Part shown: piece after piece, positions 15,647 through 23,960 of the stretch
Numbering within the stretch: the stretch's first letter is position 1
Layout: each line of letters starts with the position of its first letter
NCBI GenBank assembly: GCA_014730255.1
Contig: WJIQ01000185.1
Location: 1 to 44,248 of the forward strand
DNA: 44,248 nt
Reading direction: 5' to 3'
Source of the DNA: a bacterium
GTDB lineage: Bacteria > Krumholzibacteriota > Krumholzibacteriia > LZORAL124-64-63
Program-made: the position numbers and the translations under genes
Notes under the pieces: model-generated
What the model was told of the DNA's origin: nothing
What the model saw: only the letters and a program-made list of their open reading frames with translations
The model's database searches: none

Positions 15647-16846
15647 GTGACCGCCATGCACGACCTCCACGGCAAGGGGCGCCTGACCAAGCTCATCCAC
15701 GCCGGCAACCCGATCGACCCGGCGACCGGCGCGGTCTCGGTGCCGATCTACCAGAGCAGCACCTTCGCCTTCAAGAACGCCGACCACGGCGCGGCGTCGT
15801 TCCGCGGCGACCCCGAGGGCGGGTACATCTACACCCGGCTCGGCAACCCGACGATCATGGCGCTCGAGGAGAGCGTGGCCACCCTCGAGGGCGGCTGCGG
15901 CGCCATGGCCTGCGCGACCGGCATGGCGGCGGTGAACCTGGTCTACTACGCGATCCTGAGCCAGAACGACCACATCGTCTGCACCGAGTCGCTCTACGGA
16001 CCGAGCCGGACCGTGCTGGAGACCGAGTACCCGCGCTTCGGGATCGCGGCCACGTTCGTCGACAGCACCGATCCGGCCCACGTCGAGGCGGCGATGCGGG
16101 CGGAGACGAAGCTGGTCTACCTGGAGACCCCGGCCAATCCGACCCTGAAGCTGGCCGACCTGCGCACGATCTGCGAGATCGCCCACCGCCACGGCGCGCT
16201 CGTCTGCGTGGACAACACCTTCGCCAGCCCCTACCTGCAGAATCCGCTGGAACTCGGCGCCGATCTCGTCCTTCACAGCATGACCAAGTTCATCAACGGC
16301 CACACCGACGTGGTCGCCGGCATGGTGGTGGCGAAGGACGAGGACCTCTACCGCCGCGTGCTGAAGGTGCACAAGAACCTGGGCGGAACGATGGACCCGC
16401 ACCAGGCCTGGCTGGTGCTGCGTGGCATCAAGAGCCTCGGCCTGCGCATGGAGAAGGCCCAGGAGAACTGCCTCAAGCTCGCGCACTTCCTCGAGGCGCA
16501 TCCTAAGATCACCTGGGTCCGCTACCCGTTCCTCGAGAGCCATCCGCAGCACGACCTCGCGCGCGAGCAGATGCGCGGCGGCGGTGCGGTGATGAGCTTC
16601 GGCGTGGTCGGCGGCCTGGACGGGGGCAAGAAGCTGATGGACAACCTCGAGATCTGCACCCTCGCGGTCAGCCTCGGCGGCATCGAGACGCTCATCGAGC
16701 ACCCGGCCAGCATGACGCACGCGGGGATCCCCCAGCACGAGCGCGAGGCCGCCGAGATCACCGACGACCTCGTGCGCATCGCCGTCGGCTGCGAGGACTA
16801 CGCCGACATCGAGGCCGATCTCGCACGGGTACTGGACACGATCTGA
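15647..16846 (+). CDS. Cys/Met-metabolism PLP enzyme, methionine gamma-lyase-like
   Basis: This is a 399-residue PLP-dependent enzyme of the trans-sulfuration family, a cytosolic tetramer in known members. Family landmarks are VPIYQSSTFAF near the N-terminus, YTRLGNPTI (Tyr and Arg binding the phosphate of the partner subunit), and CATGMAAVNLV. The substrate-pocket tyrosine is in ESLYGPSR. ETPANPTLKL, VDNTFASP and HSMTKFINGH follow, with the Schiff-base Lys214. GGTMDPHQAWLVLRGIKSL and SLGGIETLIEHPA complete the family pattern. The overall match is closest to methionine gamma-lyase (methionine to methanethiol, 2-oxobutyrate and ammonia). Cystathionine gamma-lyase or synthase activity cannot be excluded. 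The start is GTG at 15647 or ATG at 15656; AAAGGA lies 4 and 13 bases before them. The next gene starts 49 bases downstream. Confidence 0.92.
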   Translation: MTAMHDLHGKGRLTKLIHAGNPIDPATGAVSVPIYQSSTFAFKNADHGAASFRGDPEGGYIYTRLGNPTIMALEESVATLEGGCGAMACATGMAAVNLVYYAILSQNDHIVCTESLYGPSRTVLETEYPRFGIAATFVDSTDPAHVEAAMRAETKLVYLETPANPTLKLADLRTICEIAHRHGALVCVDNTFASPYLQNPLELGADLVLHSMTKFINGHTDVVAGMVVAKDEDLYRRVLKVHKNLGGTMDPHQAWLVLRGIKSLGLRMEKAQENCLKLAHFLEAHPKITWVRYPFLESHPQHDLAREQMRGGGAVMSFGVVGGLDGGKKLMDNLEICTLAVSLGGIETLIEHPASMTHAGIPQHEREAAEITDDLVRIAVGCEDYADIEADLARVLDTI

Positions 16847-16895
16847 CGTGCGGCGTCGCCCGCGACGGCGGGTGGCGCCCACACCCGGGAGCCGC

Positions 16896-18182
16896 ATGAA
16901 CGAGCAGTGGGTTCGCGCCGATCAGCTGACCGACACCTGGTCCGAGGTGGACTGGGAGGTCGACGTCTCGGCCCACCCGCTGCTCGACCCGGATTTCCTG
17001 CGGCAACCGTCGCGCATGCGGCGCTTCCTGCAGCTGACCCACGAGCGGATCCTCGACGACGAGGCCGCCTATCAGCGCGAGGCCGCCCGGCTGGTCCGCC
17101 CGTTGCGCCACACCCCGGACGCCCTGCCACCCTGCGCCGACGACGTGCTGATCGTCTCCGAGTTCCTCGACGAGGCCGATGTCTACCTGCAGTCGGCCAT
17201 CGATCTCCTGCCCGACGGCGCCCGCCCGGCCGTCCAGCCCACGGTCGAGGTGGTCGGCACGTCGGACCTGCGCGAGCTGCTCTCGCTCGCCTTCGCCGCG
17301 AGCGACCGGCGCACCAGCTTCGAGGCCCTGCGCAAGATCCAGCTGGCCAACCTCCTGCTGGACATCGATCACTCCCGCCACATCCAGGATGGCCCGCTGC
17401 ACCTGGCCTACTTCGAACAGTTGCTCGAACGCGAGCTGTGGTGCTACCAGACGCAGTCCTACGGCCTGAACATCGGGTTCCGCATCGGTGAGGACGGCGA
17501 GACCATCCACTACACCAACCGGCCCCGTCCCGACGATCAGATCTGGCGCTTCAACTCGGCGTTCCTCGAGACGACCGTCGGGCGGCGGCAGGTGACCCTG
17601 GACGTGCTCTACTACAACTGCCGGTTCAAGCGGTCGCTGGACCGGATGAGCTTCGAGGTGGTCGACGGCGCCCATCGCGTGCTGGAGAAGGTGCGCTGGC
17701 AGGAGATGAAGCAGCATCGCAGCGGCTCGATCCTCTCGAAGATGCTGCGCAAGGGTCTGAACAATCCGGACCAGATCAGCGACATCCTCGGCGCGATGTT
17801 CATCGTCCCGGACGAGGACTCGCTCGACGACCTGATCGGTCTGCTGGATCGCGGCCTGGGCAACCCCTTCGGCTGGCGCAACGTCACCGACGCCATGGGG
17901 CCGGTGCCGAGCGGGCAGGCCCTCAACGCACACAGCGGCCGCGGTTTCCGGGTCTTCAAGGGTGACATGGACGTCCTGTTCCCCGGCCGCTTCCCCGGGC
18001 AGGCGCCCTACCGGTTCACCGTCGAGATCCAGGTGCACACCCTCGAGAGCTTCCTGCGCACGGTCTGCGGCGCCCATCACGCCAACCACCTCGCGCTGAA
18101 GCTGCGGCAGTTCCTGCTCGGTCTGGTGCCGGTGATCTTCCCGGCGAAGATCTACGGCACGGGCTGGCTCCAGCAGAGCTGA
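16896..18182 (+). CDS. Divergent RelA/SpoT-synthetase-fold protein
   Basis: This 428-residue protein belongs to no family I can name with certainty. Residues about 270-420 align with the RelA/SpoT (p)ppGpp synthetase domain. GSILSKMLRKGL matches the basic ATP-binding helix. ISDILGAMFIV (Asp296) matches the magnesium-binding DLIAIR strand. VEIQVHTLESFL (Glu377) matches the catalytic VEIQIRT, and GAHHANH the GVAAHW region. The Arg of the canonical IR pair is replaced by Met-Phe, and the GYxSLH loop is not recognisable. The first 260 residues show no HD hydrolase motif and are probably helical. It may make or bind an alarmone-like nucleotide, but catalysis is unproven. The start ATG at 16896 has GGGAG five bases upstream. 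It probably forms an operon with the PLP enzyme. Confidence 0.8.
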   Translation: MNEQWVRADQLTDTWSEVDWEVDVSAHPLLDPDFLRQPSRMRRFLQLTHERILDDEAAYQREAARLVRPLRHTPDALPPCADDVLIVSEFLDEADVYLQSAIDLLPDGARPAVQPTVEVVGTSDLRELLSLAFAASDRRTSFEALRKIQLANLLLDIDHSRHIQDGPLHLAYFEQLLERELWCYQTQSYGLNIGFRIGEDGETIHYTNRPRPDDQIWRFNSAFLETTVGRRQVTLDVLYYNCRFKRSLDRMSFEVVDGAHRVLEKVRWQEMKQHRSGSILSKMLRKGLNNPDQISDILGAMFIVPDEDSLDDLIGLLDRGLGNPFGWRNVTDAMGPVPSGQALNAHSGRGFRVFKGDMDVLFPGRFPGQAPYRFTVEIQVHTLESFLRTVCGAHHANHLALKLRQFLLGLVPVIFPAKIYGTGWLQQS

Positions 18183-18200
18183 CCCGGGCGTCGGCCGCTC

Positions 18201-18869
18201 TTACCCCACGACGATCCCCGGACCGAGCGCCAGGCGCGCGATCGCACGCGCGTGCCGCACCTCGAGATCGGGATCGGCCGGCCGCGCGGCGGCAGCCACC
18301 CGGCCGATGCGCGGATCCCGCGGCGGAAGCTCGCGGTCGCCGCTGAGCCGGATGGTGAGCACGAGGCGACCGGCCCCCGGCTCGAGCATGTGGCGCAGGC
18401 GCATCAGATGCTCGACGCGCTCGGGGAAGGTCTCGACGTGGCCGACGAGCATCGTCTGCGCGACCTCCAGGCCCGACTGCAGGGCGGCCTCGAGCAGCCG
18501 CAGGTGCTCGGCCAGCGGCGGCTCCCAGCCGATGATCTCGTCGACCCGCGCGGCGAGCAGCCGCGGACGGGCGATGGCGGCCAGCGCCGGCTCGTCGGCA
18601 CCACGGTCGGGCACGGCCTCGGTGGTTTCGATGCCGCTGGCGGCGGCCTCCAGGTCGGGCAGCGCCGCCTCCTCGCTGAGCACCAGGAGCTCGCCGCTCT
18701 CGAGCGGGTGCGAGGCCGCCTCGGCGAGCAGCTCGGCCGCGAGCGGCGACGTCTCCACAGCGGGATCGCGCCGATCGACCGCGTGCAGGGGATCCGGACG
18801 CGGCTTGCGCTCCTGGGCCCGCTTGAGCTGCTGGAAACGATCGGGGGGCATGGGCATGTCGCCAGCCAT
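18201..18869 (-). CDS. Cysteine-free MqnC/MqnE-like radical-SAM relic
   Basis: This 222-residue protein resembles the menaquinone futalosine-pathway radical-SAM enzymes MqnC and MqnE, which are usually about 350-400 residues. Residues about 110-165 match their C-terminal barrel: RVDEIIG, then an alpha helix, then TMLVGHVETFPERVEHLMRL (His144 within GHVET). Residues about 45-75 match the N-terminal GERL/SEEAALxLLE-type helix (SGELLVLSEEAALPDLEAA). The part that should hold the CxxxCxxC iron-sulfur motif is missing, and the whole protein contains no cysteine, so radical-SAM chemistry is not possible. It is either a decaying gene or a repurposed scaffold; the intact frame and good translation signals favour expression. 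The start is the ATG at 18869 with AAAGGA six bases upstream. Confidence 0.72.
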   Translation of the reverse strand: MAGDMPMPPDRFQQLKRAQERKPRPDPLHAVDRRDPAVETSPLAAELLAEAASHPLESGELLVLSEEAALPDLEAAASGIETTEAVPDRGADEPALAAIARPRLLAARVDEIIGWEPPLAEHLRLLEAALQSGLEVAQTMLVGHVETFPERVEHLMRLRHMLEPGAGRLVLTIRLSGDRELPPRDPRIGRVAAAARPADPDLEVRHARAIARLALGPGIVVG

Positions 18870-18903
18870 GGTCGTCCTTTCACGGTGTGCTGGTGGCCCG
18901 CTC

Positions 18904-18932
18904 AAGATAGGAACGCGCGCCTAGACTGTCGC
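18904..18932 (-). promoter_or_regulatory. Promoter of the MqnC/MqnE-like gene
   Basis: The minus strand has GCGACA (18927-18932), a 17-base spacer and TATCTT (18904-18909), 35 bases before the start codon. It overlaps the last codons of the sulfotransferase, so the relic gene can be transcribed independently of the operon behind it. Confidence 0.48.
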
Positions 18933-19769
18933 GTGCCGGCGGCGCTGCCGCGCGACCCAGGGCTCGACCCAGAACCGGTGCTGCGCACGGGCGATCCGGT
19001 CGGGCCAGGCGCGGAAGCCACGGTCGGGGTCGGCGCGCAGGCGCGCGGCGTCCTCGGCGAGGGTCGGCCCGTACGCCTGCTCGTACCGCGGCCAGAGCGT
19101 CCGGGTGACCCACTCGTGGAGCGGGAACTCGCGCGCGTACATCCTGTGTAGCTGGTCGCGACGGGCGGGATCGTCCAGCAACTCGCGCGCGAGCGCGTTG
19201 CTGCCGGCGATGTTGCGACGGCGGTAGGCCGGGCGCAGCTCGGGAGCGGCCAGCCGCTGCAACAGCAGCAGCGACTCGTCGAACCGCTCGAGCAGGCCGA
19301 TGAACACCTGGTGCTCCTCGATGGCCGCGATGGCGCGATCCGGATCGCCGCCGCGATCGAAGTACCGCACCTGGTGATCGTGGTGCTCGGGCCACGCGCA
19401 CCAGCGGTCCCAGTCCAGCGGCTCGTCGGTGGTCGCGACGTGGAACTGGTAGTGCGAGGCCCCGCGGGCCAGCGGCTCGCGCAGGAAGGCGACGTAGCGG
19501 ACCGGCGCGGTCTCGTGCAGGTCCGACCAGAGGGTCAGCGTGTGGCCGCCGATCGCCCGCAGCCACGGGCAGTGGCGGCGGACCCGGCGCAGGTCGTCCG
19601 GACCGTACACCGGCGCGACGAACTCCCCGTCGTCCAGGCCGATCGGCCGGTGCGGTCGCAGGGCCTCGGCCTGGACGTACCCCGGGCCGTAGGTCGAGCG
19701 CAGGACCGTGTCGAACGTCCGGCCGCCGGTCTTGGCCAGGTGCAGGAACGCGAGCAGGGGTCGGGGCAT
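18921..19769 (-). CDS. Sulfotransferase-family protein
   Basis: This 282-residue protein has the PAPS-binding signature of the membrane-type sulfotransferases (family 2). The 5'-phosphosulfate loop is HLAKTGGRTFDT (residues about 10-21) and the 3'-phosphate element is FLREPLARGASHY (about residue 95), like the canonical IPKTGGTS and RDPxxRxxS. It lacks a signal peptide or membrane helix, so it should be cytosolic. Such enzymes transfer sulfate from PAPS to a sugar or other hydroxyl. Next to glycosyltransferases it probably sulfates the polysaccharide repeat or a lipid-linked intermediate. The start ATG at 19769 has GGAGGA four bases upstream. It lies 19 bases after the glycosyltransferase stop, so the two are co-transcribed. 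Confidence 0.85.
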   Translation of the reverse strand: MPRPLLAFLHLAKTGGRTFDTVLRSTYGPGYVQAEALRPHRPIGLDDGEFVAPVYGPDDLRRVRRHCPWLRAIGGHTLTLWSDLHETAPVRYVAFLREPLARGASHYQFHVATTDEPLDWDRWCAWPEHHDHQVRYFDRGGDPDRAIAAIEEHQVFIGLLERFDESLLLLQRLAAPELRPAYRRRNIAGSNALARELLDDPARRDQLHRMYAREFPLHEWVTRTLWPRYEQAYGPTLAEDAARLRADPDRGFRAWPDRIARAQHRFWVEPWVARQRRRHATV

Positions 19770-19788
19770 GGCTCCTCCGGCGTTCGGT

Positions 19789-20994
19789 TCATCGGGGGTC
19801 CGGCCCCCGCGGCCGACCACGCGGCCGGGCGAGGATCTCGGCGTAGAGCTCCTCGAGTCGCGCCAGCACGTCCGCGAAATCGTGGTGGGCCTGCACGTGC
19901 TCCCGCGCGGCCGTCCCCATGGCCCGGAGCCGCCCGGGGTCGTCGAGGACACCGGCGATCCGTGCGGCGAGGGTCGCCACGTCGTCTAGCGGGGCCAGCA
20001 GCCCGTGGCGCCCATCCTCGACCACCTCGCGCGTGCCGTCGATCGCGAATCCGGCCACCGGACAGCCCGCCGCCATGGCCTCGAGCAGCACCAGCGGCAG
20101 CCCTTCCCAGCGCGAGCTGAGCACGAAGAGGTCGGCGGCCTCGAAGAGCGCGTCCAGGTCGTCCCGGACCCCCAGCAGCCGGACCTCCCGATCGAGGCCC
20201 AGGTCGGCGATCCGCGCCTCCAGTGGCGGCCGCTGCTCGCCCTCGCCGGCGATGACGGTCCGGACCGCACGGCCGTCCGCGCGCAGGGCGGCGGCCAGGT
20301 CGACCAGGGCGGCGAAGTTCTTCTGCTCGGTCAGGCGCCCGGCCCCGAGCAGGAGGACCGTGTCGTCCGGGACCCCCAGCTCGGCGCGCACGCGATCGCG
20401 GCCGGCCGGGTCGGGCGCGGGCACCGTCACGCCGTTGGGCACGACCACCAGGCGCCCGGCCAGCCGGGACGGCAGGTCGAGCTCGGCCACCAGCGAGTCC
20501 CGGACCCGCGCGCTCACCGTCACCACCGCCGCGCACCGCTCGAGGATCAGCCGGTACGCCGCCCGGCGCAGGCGCCGGCGGAGCGGTCCGTCGTCCTCGC
20601 CGTAGTGGAACTCGTCGTTGTTGTGCACGGTGGCGATCACGTGCGGACGCCCGTGGCCGGTCGCGAGCAGCGACCAGAAGTTGGCCTCCGGAAGGTGGGC
20701 CTGCAGGATCTGCACGCCGTCGCGGTCGAGGCAGCGGCACAGGGTCCGCCGGCCGGCGACGACGCTCGCCAGGAACGCGTGGGGCCGGCGGATCGAGGCT
20801 CGCCGCACGTCCAGATCACGCAGGGCGACCGCCGGGGCGACCCTCGCCGCGAGGGCGCCGCCGGGCTGCAGGGCGTAGAGGTGCGTCGGCGCACCGTCGG
20901 CCGCGCGGCCGTTGGCCAGGCGCACGGCGAGATTCTCCGCGCCACCGACCCGGAGCCGCTCGACCAGCTGCGCGACCACCGGCGCCGTGGGCAC
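19789..20994 (-). CDS. GT4-family glycosyltransferase
   Basis: This is a 401-residue retaining GT-B glycosyltransferase. The N-terminal acceptor domain begins VVAQLVERLRVGGAEN, the GGAE motif of GT4. The nucleotide-sugar domain includes VVPNGV (about residue 185), LLGAGRLTEQKNF, and the EX7E-like SRWEGLPLVLLEAMAAGCPV. It is cytosolic and should add one sugar to a lipid-linked chain; donor and acceptor cannot be read from sequence. The start is GTG at 20994, six bases after the ATPase stop, with GAGGAG overlapping that stop. ATPase, glycosyltransferase and sulfotransferase form one tight operon. Confidence 0.9.
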   Translation of the reverse strand: MPTAPVVAQLVERLRVGGAENLAVRLANGRAADGAPTHLYALQPGGALAARVAPAVALRDLDVRRASIRRPHAFLASVVAGRRTLCRCLDRDGVQILQAHLPEANFWSLLATGHGRPHVIATVHNNDEFHYGEDDGPLRRRLRRAAYRLILERCAAVVTVSARVRDSLVAELDLPSRLAGRLVVVPNGVTVPAPDPAGRDRVRAELGVPDDTVLLLGAGRLTEQKNFAALVDLAAALRADGRAVRTVIAGEGEQRPPLEARIADLGLDREVRLLGVRDDLDALFEAADLFVLSSRWEGLPLVLLEAMAAGCPVAGFAIDGTREVVEDGRHGLLAPLDDVATLAARIAGVLDDPGRLRAMGTAAREHVQAHHDFADVLARLEELYAEILARPRGRPRGPDPR

Positions 20995-21000
20995 CTCGCG

Positions 21001-22554
21001 CTACTCCTCGATCTGGCGATGGAACGTGATCAGGCCCTGCGTCTGCAGGCGGTCGGCCATGGCCTCGGCCACGGTCCGGTCGTCGAACGGTCCGACGAGC
21101 ACGCGCACCCACGAGCCGCCGTCGGCCAGCGTGACCGATCGCTGCCGGGCCGGGGCGCCGACCTCGCCGAGCATGGACACCATGCGGTCCGCCCGCGCGG
21201 CATCCCGGAAGCTCGCCACGTGCAGCCAGATGCTCGGCCGTGCGGCGACGGGTCGGGCGTCGAGCTCGGTGACCGGGGTGACGGCCGCGCCGGACCGCGG
21301 GGCCTCGTCATCGGCCGTCCACGAAGGGTCGGCTGGCCCGGAATCGTCCGGCCCGACGATCGACGGCGCGCCCTCGAGGTCGGCGGACGCTCGCCGGTCC
21401 TCTTCCGCCGGTGTCGAGACCTCCGGCTGGCGCTCGGCCTGCGCCACCGGGTCCGGGTCATCGCCGGCGACCGCCGGTCCGGCCGGACGCGAGGACACGA
21501 GCCCGGGGACCGCCCCGGTGTCCTGCTCGAGCACGAACCAGGTCACGACCAGCGCGGCGACCAGCACCACCCCCCAGGCCCAGTACCAGCCCCGCCGGCG
21601 GCGCGGCCGCGCCACCTCCGTCCGGGAGGCCGGGATCGATGCGGAGGCGGCTGCCGGACGCTCCGGCCTCGCGTCCGGCACGGGCTCCGGCTCCGCCGGC
21701 TCGCCTCGCGCCACGCCCACCGCCTCGGGTGACGGCGCGTCGGCCGTCGGAGCCGGCGTGTCCGGCAGCCCCTCGGCCGCGACGTGGCGCGCATCGACCT
21801 CCCGATCCTGCTCGACGAACGCCGCGAGCATCGCGTGGCTGGCCAGATGGTTGACCAGGCGCGGGATGCCTCCGCTGAGCTCGTGGATCCGTCGGATCGC
21901 CGCCGCGGTGAACAGCGGCCGCAGCCCGCCGGCCACCGAGGTGCGGTGGTTGATGTACTCGACGGTCTCGCGCGGGGACAGCGGCTCGAGGCGGTAATGG
22001 ACGCGGATGCGCTGCCGCAGCTGCGCCAGCTCCGGCTGGTTGACCAGCTGCTCGAGGGCCGGCTGGCCGGCCAGCACGATCTGGAAGAGCTGCTTGTCCG
22101 GCTGCCCCATGTTGGTCAACAGGCGCACGCCCTCGAGCGTCTCGACGTCGAGATTCTGCGCCTCGTCGACCACGAGCAGGACCTTGCGCCCCCTCTCGTG
22201 CACGGCCAGCGCCCGCTTCTTCATCAGCACCAGCAGATCGGCCGTGTCGCTGCCCGGCGGCCAGGACTCACCCATCTCGCTGAGCACGAGCTTCAGGAAC
22301 TCGATGTAGCTCACCCGGGTGACGTTGACCAGGACCTGCGAGAACAGGCCGGAGACCTTCGCCTGCAGGTTCTGCAGGGCCAGGGTCTTGCCGGTGCCGA
22401 TGGCGCCGGAGATCAGGATGATGTCCTCGCCCTGCTCGAGACCGTACCCGAGGTGGGCCATGGTCTCGGCATGGGCCTGCGAGCGGTAGAGGAACCGCAG
22501 GCTCGGCGACAGGGCGAACGGATCGGCGTGCAGTCCGAAGTGGTCCTGATACAT
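21001..22554 (-). CDS. ExeA/GspA-like AAA ATPase with membrane helix and SPOR domain
   Basis: This 517-residue protein resembles the ATPases found in PEP-CTERM/exopolysaccharide loci. Residues 1-270 are an AAA domain beginning MYQDHFGLHADPFALSP. Walker A is GAIGTGKT (50-57), Walker B is KVLLVVDEAQNL, and GQPALEQLV and GGIPRLVNHLA are typical of ExeA. A low-complexity Pro/Ala/Glu linker precedes one membrane helix (about 320-342). A second linker leads to a C-terminal SPOR domain (about 440-515, IWLHVASF and WVRVLVGPFDD), which in other proteins binds denuded peptidoglycan. The ATPase should face the cytosol and SPOR the periplasm, fitting a role in building or energising the polymer export site. 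The start ATG at 22554 has AGGAG upstream. Confidence 0.9.
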   Translation of the reverse strand: MYQDHFGLHADPFALSPSLRFLYRSQAHAETMAHLGYGLEQGEDIILISGAIGTGKTLALQNLQAKVSGLFSQVLVNVTRVSYIEFLKLVLSEMGESWPPGSDTADLLVLMKKRALAVHERGRKVLLVVDEAQNLDVETLEGVRLLTNMGQPDKQLFQIVLAGQPALEQLVNQPELAQLRQRIRVHYRLEPLSPRETVEYINHRTSVAGGLRPLFTAAAIRRIHELSGGIPRLVNHLASHAMLAAFVEQDREVDARHVAAEGLPDTPAPTADAPSPEAVGVARGEPAEPEPVPDARPERPAAASASIPASRTEVARPRRRRGWYWAWGVVLVAALVVTWFVLEQDTGAVPGLVSSRPAGPAVAGDDPDPVAQAERQPEVSTPAEEDRRASADLEGAPSIVGPDDSGPADPSWTADDEAPRSGAAVTPVTELDARPVAARPSIWLHVASFRDAARADRMVSMLGEVGAPARQRSVTLADGGSWVRVLVGPFDDRTVAEAMADRLQTQGLITFHRQIEE

Positions 22555-22667
22555 GATGCTCCTGCCAGGTCGTCGAGGACGGTCGGGCGCGAGGCCGCCC
22601 CTCGATGATCGGCCATCGGGGGGACAAACTCAACGTCCTTTGTGGTCGCCGCCACCCGGGATGGCAG

Positions 22668-22696
22668 TTGCCCGCCCCGGAGGCGACGGCTAGAAT
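22668..22696 (+). promoter_or_regulatory. Promoter of the 22752 glycosyltransferase
   Basis: TTGCCC (22668-22673), a 17-base spacer and TAGAAT (22691-22696) lie 55 bases before the start codon in the divergent region facing the ATPase gene. Confidence 0.55.
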
Positions 22697-22751
22697 GGTC
22701 GTCGATCCACGACGCGATCGGGCGTCGGGACGACCGGCCGGAGGGTGCGCC

Positions 22752-23960
22752 ATGACCCGGGTCCTGCTGCTCAACACCCGCGTCCCCTGGCCCGTGGACG
22801 ACGGGAACTCCCTGCGCGTGCTCGAGCTCGCCCGGCATCGCGCGCCGGACATCGTTTGCCATCTGGTGTGCCATCCACAGCGCGTCGAGCAGGCGGATGC
22901 CCTGCGAGGCGAGGGCATCTTCGACTCGCTCACCGTCCTGCCCGCCCGGGACACGCGCCGCGACTGGCGCCGGCTGTTCCGACGATCCGGCCGCGACTAC
23001 GCCCGCCGCGCGTTCCCGCAGCACTTCGCGCAGTCGCAGCGGATCCTGCAGGAGCTCGTCGACCGGCAGGGCATCGATGTCGTGGTCGCCACGCTCCTGC
23101 GCTCCGAGGAATACGCCCGCCCACTGGTCGGACCGCGCAAGGTCGTCGATCAGTACGACTGCGCCACCCTCGCCCTCGAGCGGGAGCTGGCGATCGCCCC
23201 GCCCCGCGGCTGGCGCGAACGCCGGCGGCTGCACCGACGCCTGGCGCGCCTGCGCGAGATGGAGTCGCGGCTCCACGAGACCGCGGACCTGATCACGGCG
23301 ATCTCCCCGGCCGACGTGGCGGCTCTGCAGCGGATGAACCCGCGGGCCCGCGTGGATCTGGTTCCCAACGGCGTCCGCGACGACCTCCTGAACCGGGTGC
23401 CCGATCATGGGCGCGAACGGCGCGGCGTGGCGTTCTGGGGCAACCTCGACTTCGTGGTCAATCAGCACGCGATCGAGTTCTTCGTCGAGCGGGTCTGGCG
23501 CCCTCACCTGGCCGAGGCGGGGGTCGAGTTCGTCATCATCGGTCGCAACCCGACCGACGCGGTCCGCGAGCTGGCCGCCAGCCACGAGCGGATCCGCCTC
23601 GCAGGCTACGTCGAGGACCTCTTCGGGTACCTCGATCAATATCCGATCCTCGTCAACACGATGGTCTCGGGCAGCGGGCTGAAGAACAAGGTGATCGAGG
23701 CCTTCGCCACCCGGCGCGCGGTCGTCACGACGACGCTGGGGATCGAGTCCGTGGACGCGCTGCACGACGTCCACTGCCTCGTGGCCGACGACCCGCCCCA
23801 CATCGCGGCGGCCGTTCTCGAGCTGCTCGACGACCCGGCGCGACGCCGGCGCCTGACCGACGCCGCCCACGGGCTGGTGGCCGAGCGCTACGCCTGGGGC
23901 GCCGTGGGCCGGTCCTGGTCAGAGTCGTTGCGGAACCTCGGCGGCGTCCAGTTGGCGTAG
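22752..23960 (+). CDS. Exopolysaccharide-locus glycosyltransferase (GT4-like)
   Basis: This is a 402-residue GT-B glycosyltransferase. The N-terminus (LLLNTRVPWPVDDGNSLR) resembles the sugar transferases associated with PEP-CTERM/EpsH loci. LVPNGV (about residue 204), FWGNLDFVVNQHAIEFF, VVNP-like FVIIGRNPTD and the glycine-rich SGSGLKNKVIEAFA, where the conserved Glu binds the donor, mark the C-terminal domain. It is cytosolic; the sugar donor is unknown. The start ATG at 22752 has GGAGG eight bases upstream; the longer frame from 22605 lacks such a site and is upstream of the proposed promoter. Its 3' end overlaps the convergent O-antigen-ligase gene by 73 bases. Confidence 0.9.
   Translation: MTRVLLLNTRVPWPVDDGNSLRVLELARHRAPDIVCHLVCHPQRVEQADALRGEGIFDSLTVLPARDTRRDWRRLFRRSGRDYARRAFPQHFAQSQRILQELVDRQGIDVVVATLLRSEEYARPLVGPRKVVDQYDCATLALERELAIAPPRGWRERRRLHRRLARLREMESRLHETADLITAISPADVAALQRMNPRARVDLVPNGVRDDLLNRVPDHGRERRGVAFWGNLDFVVNQHAIEFFVERVWRPHLAEAGVEFVIIGRNPTDAVRELAASHERIRLAGYVEDLFGYLDQYPILVNTMVSGSGLKNKVIEAFATRRAVVTTTLGIESVDALHDVHCLVADDPPHIAAAVLELLDDPARRRRLTDAAHGLVAERYAWGAVGRSWSESLRNLGGVQLA

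Noticed and set aside
23119-23960. Possible frameshift or truncation of the glycosyltransferase because of the overlap with the opposing gene.
   Set aside because: The frame carries all GT-B C-terminal motifs to its end, and the opposing protein also has a plausible C-terminus.
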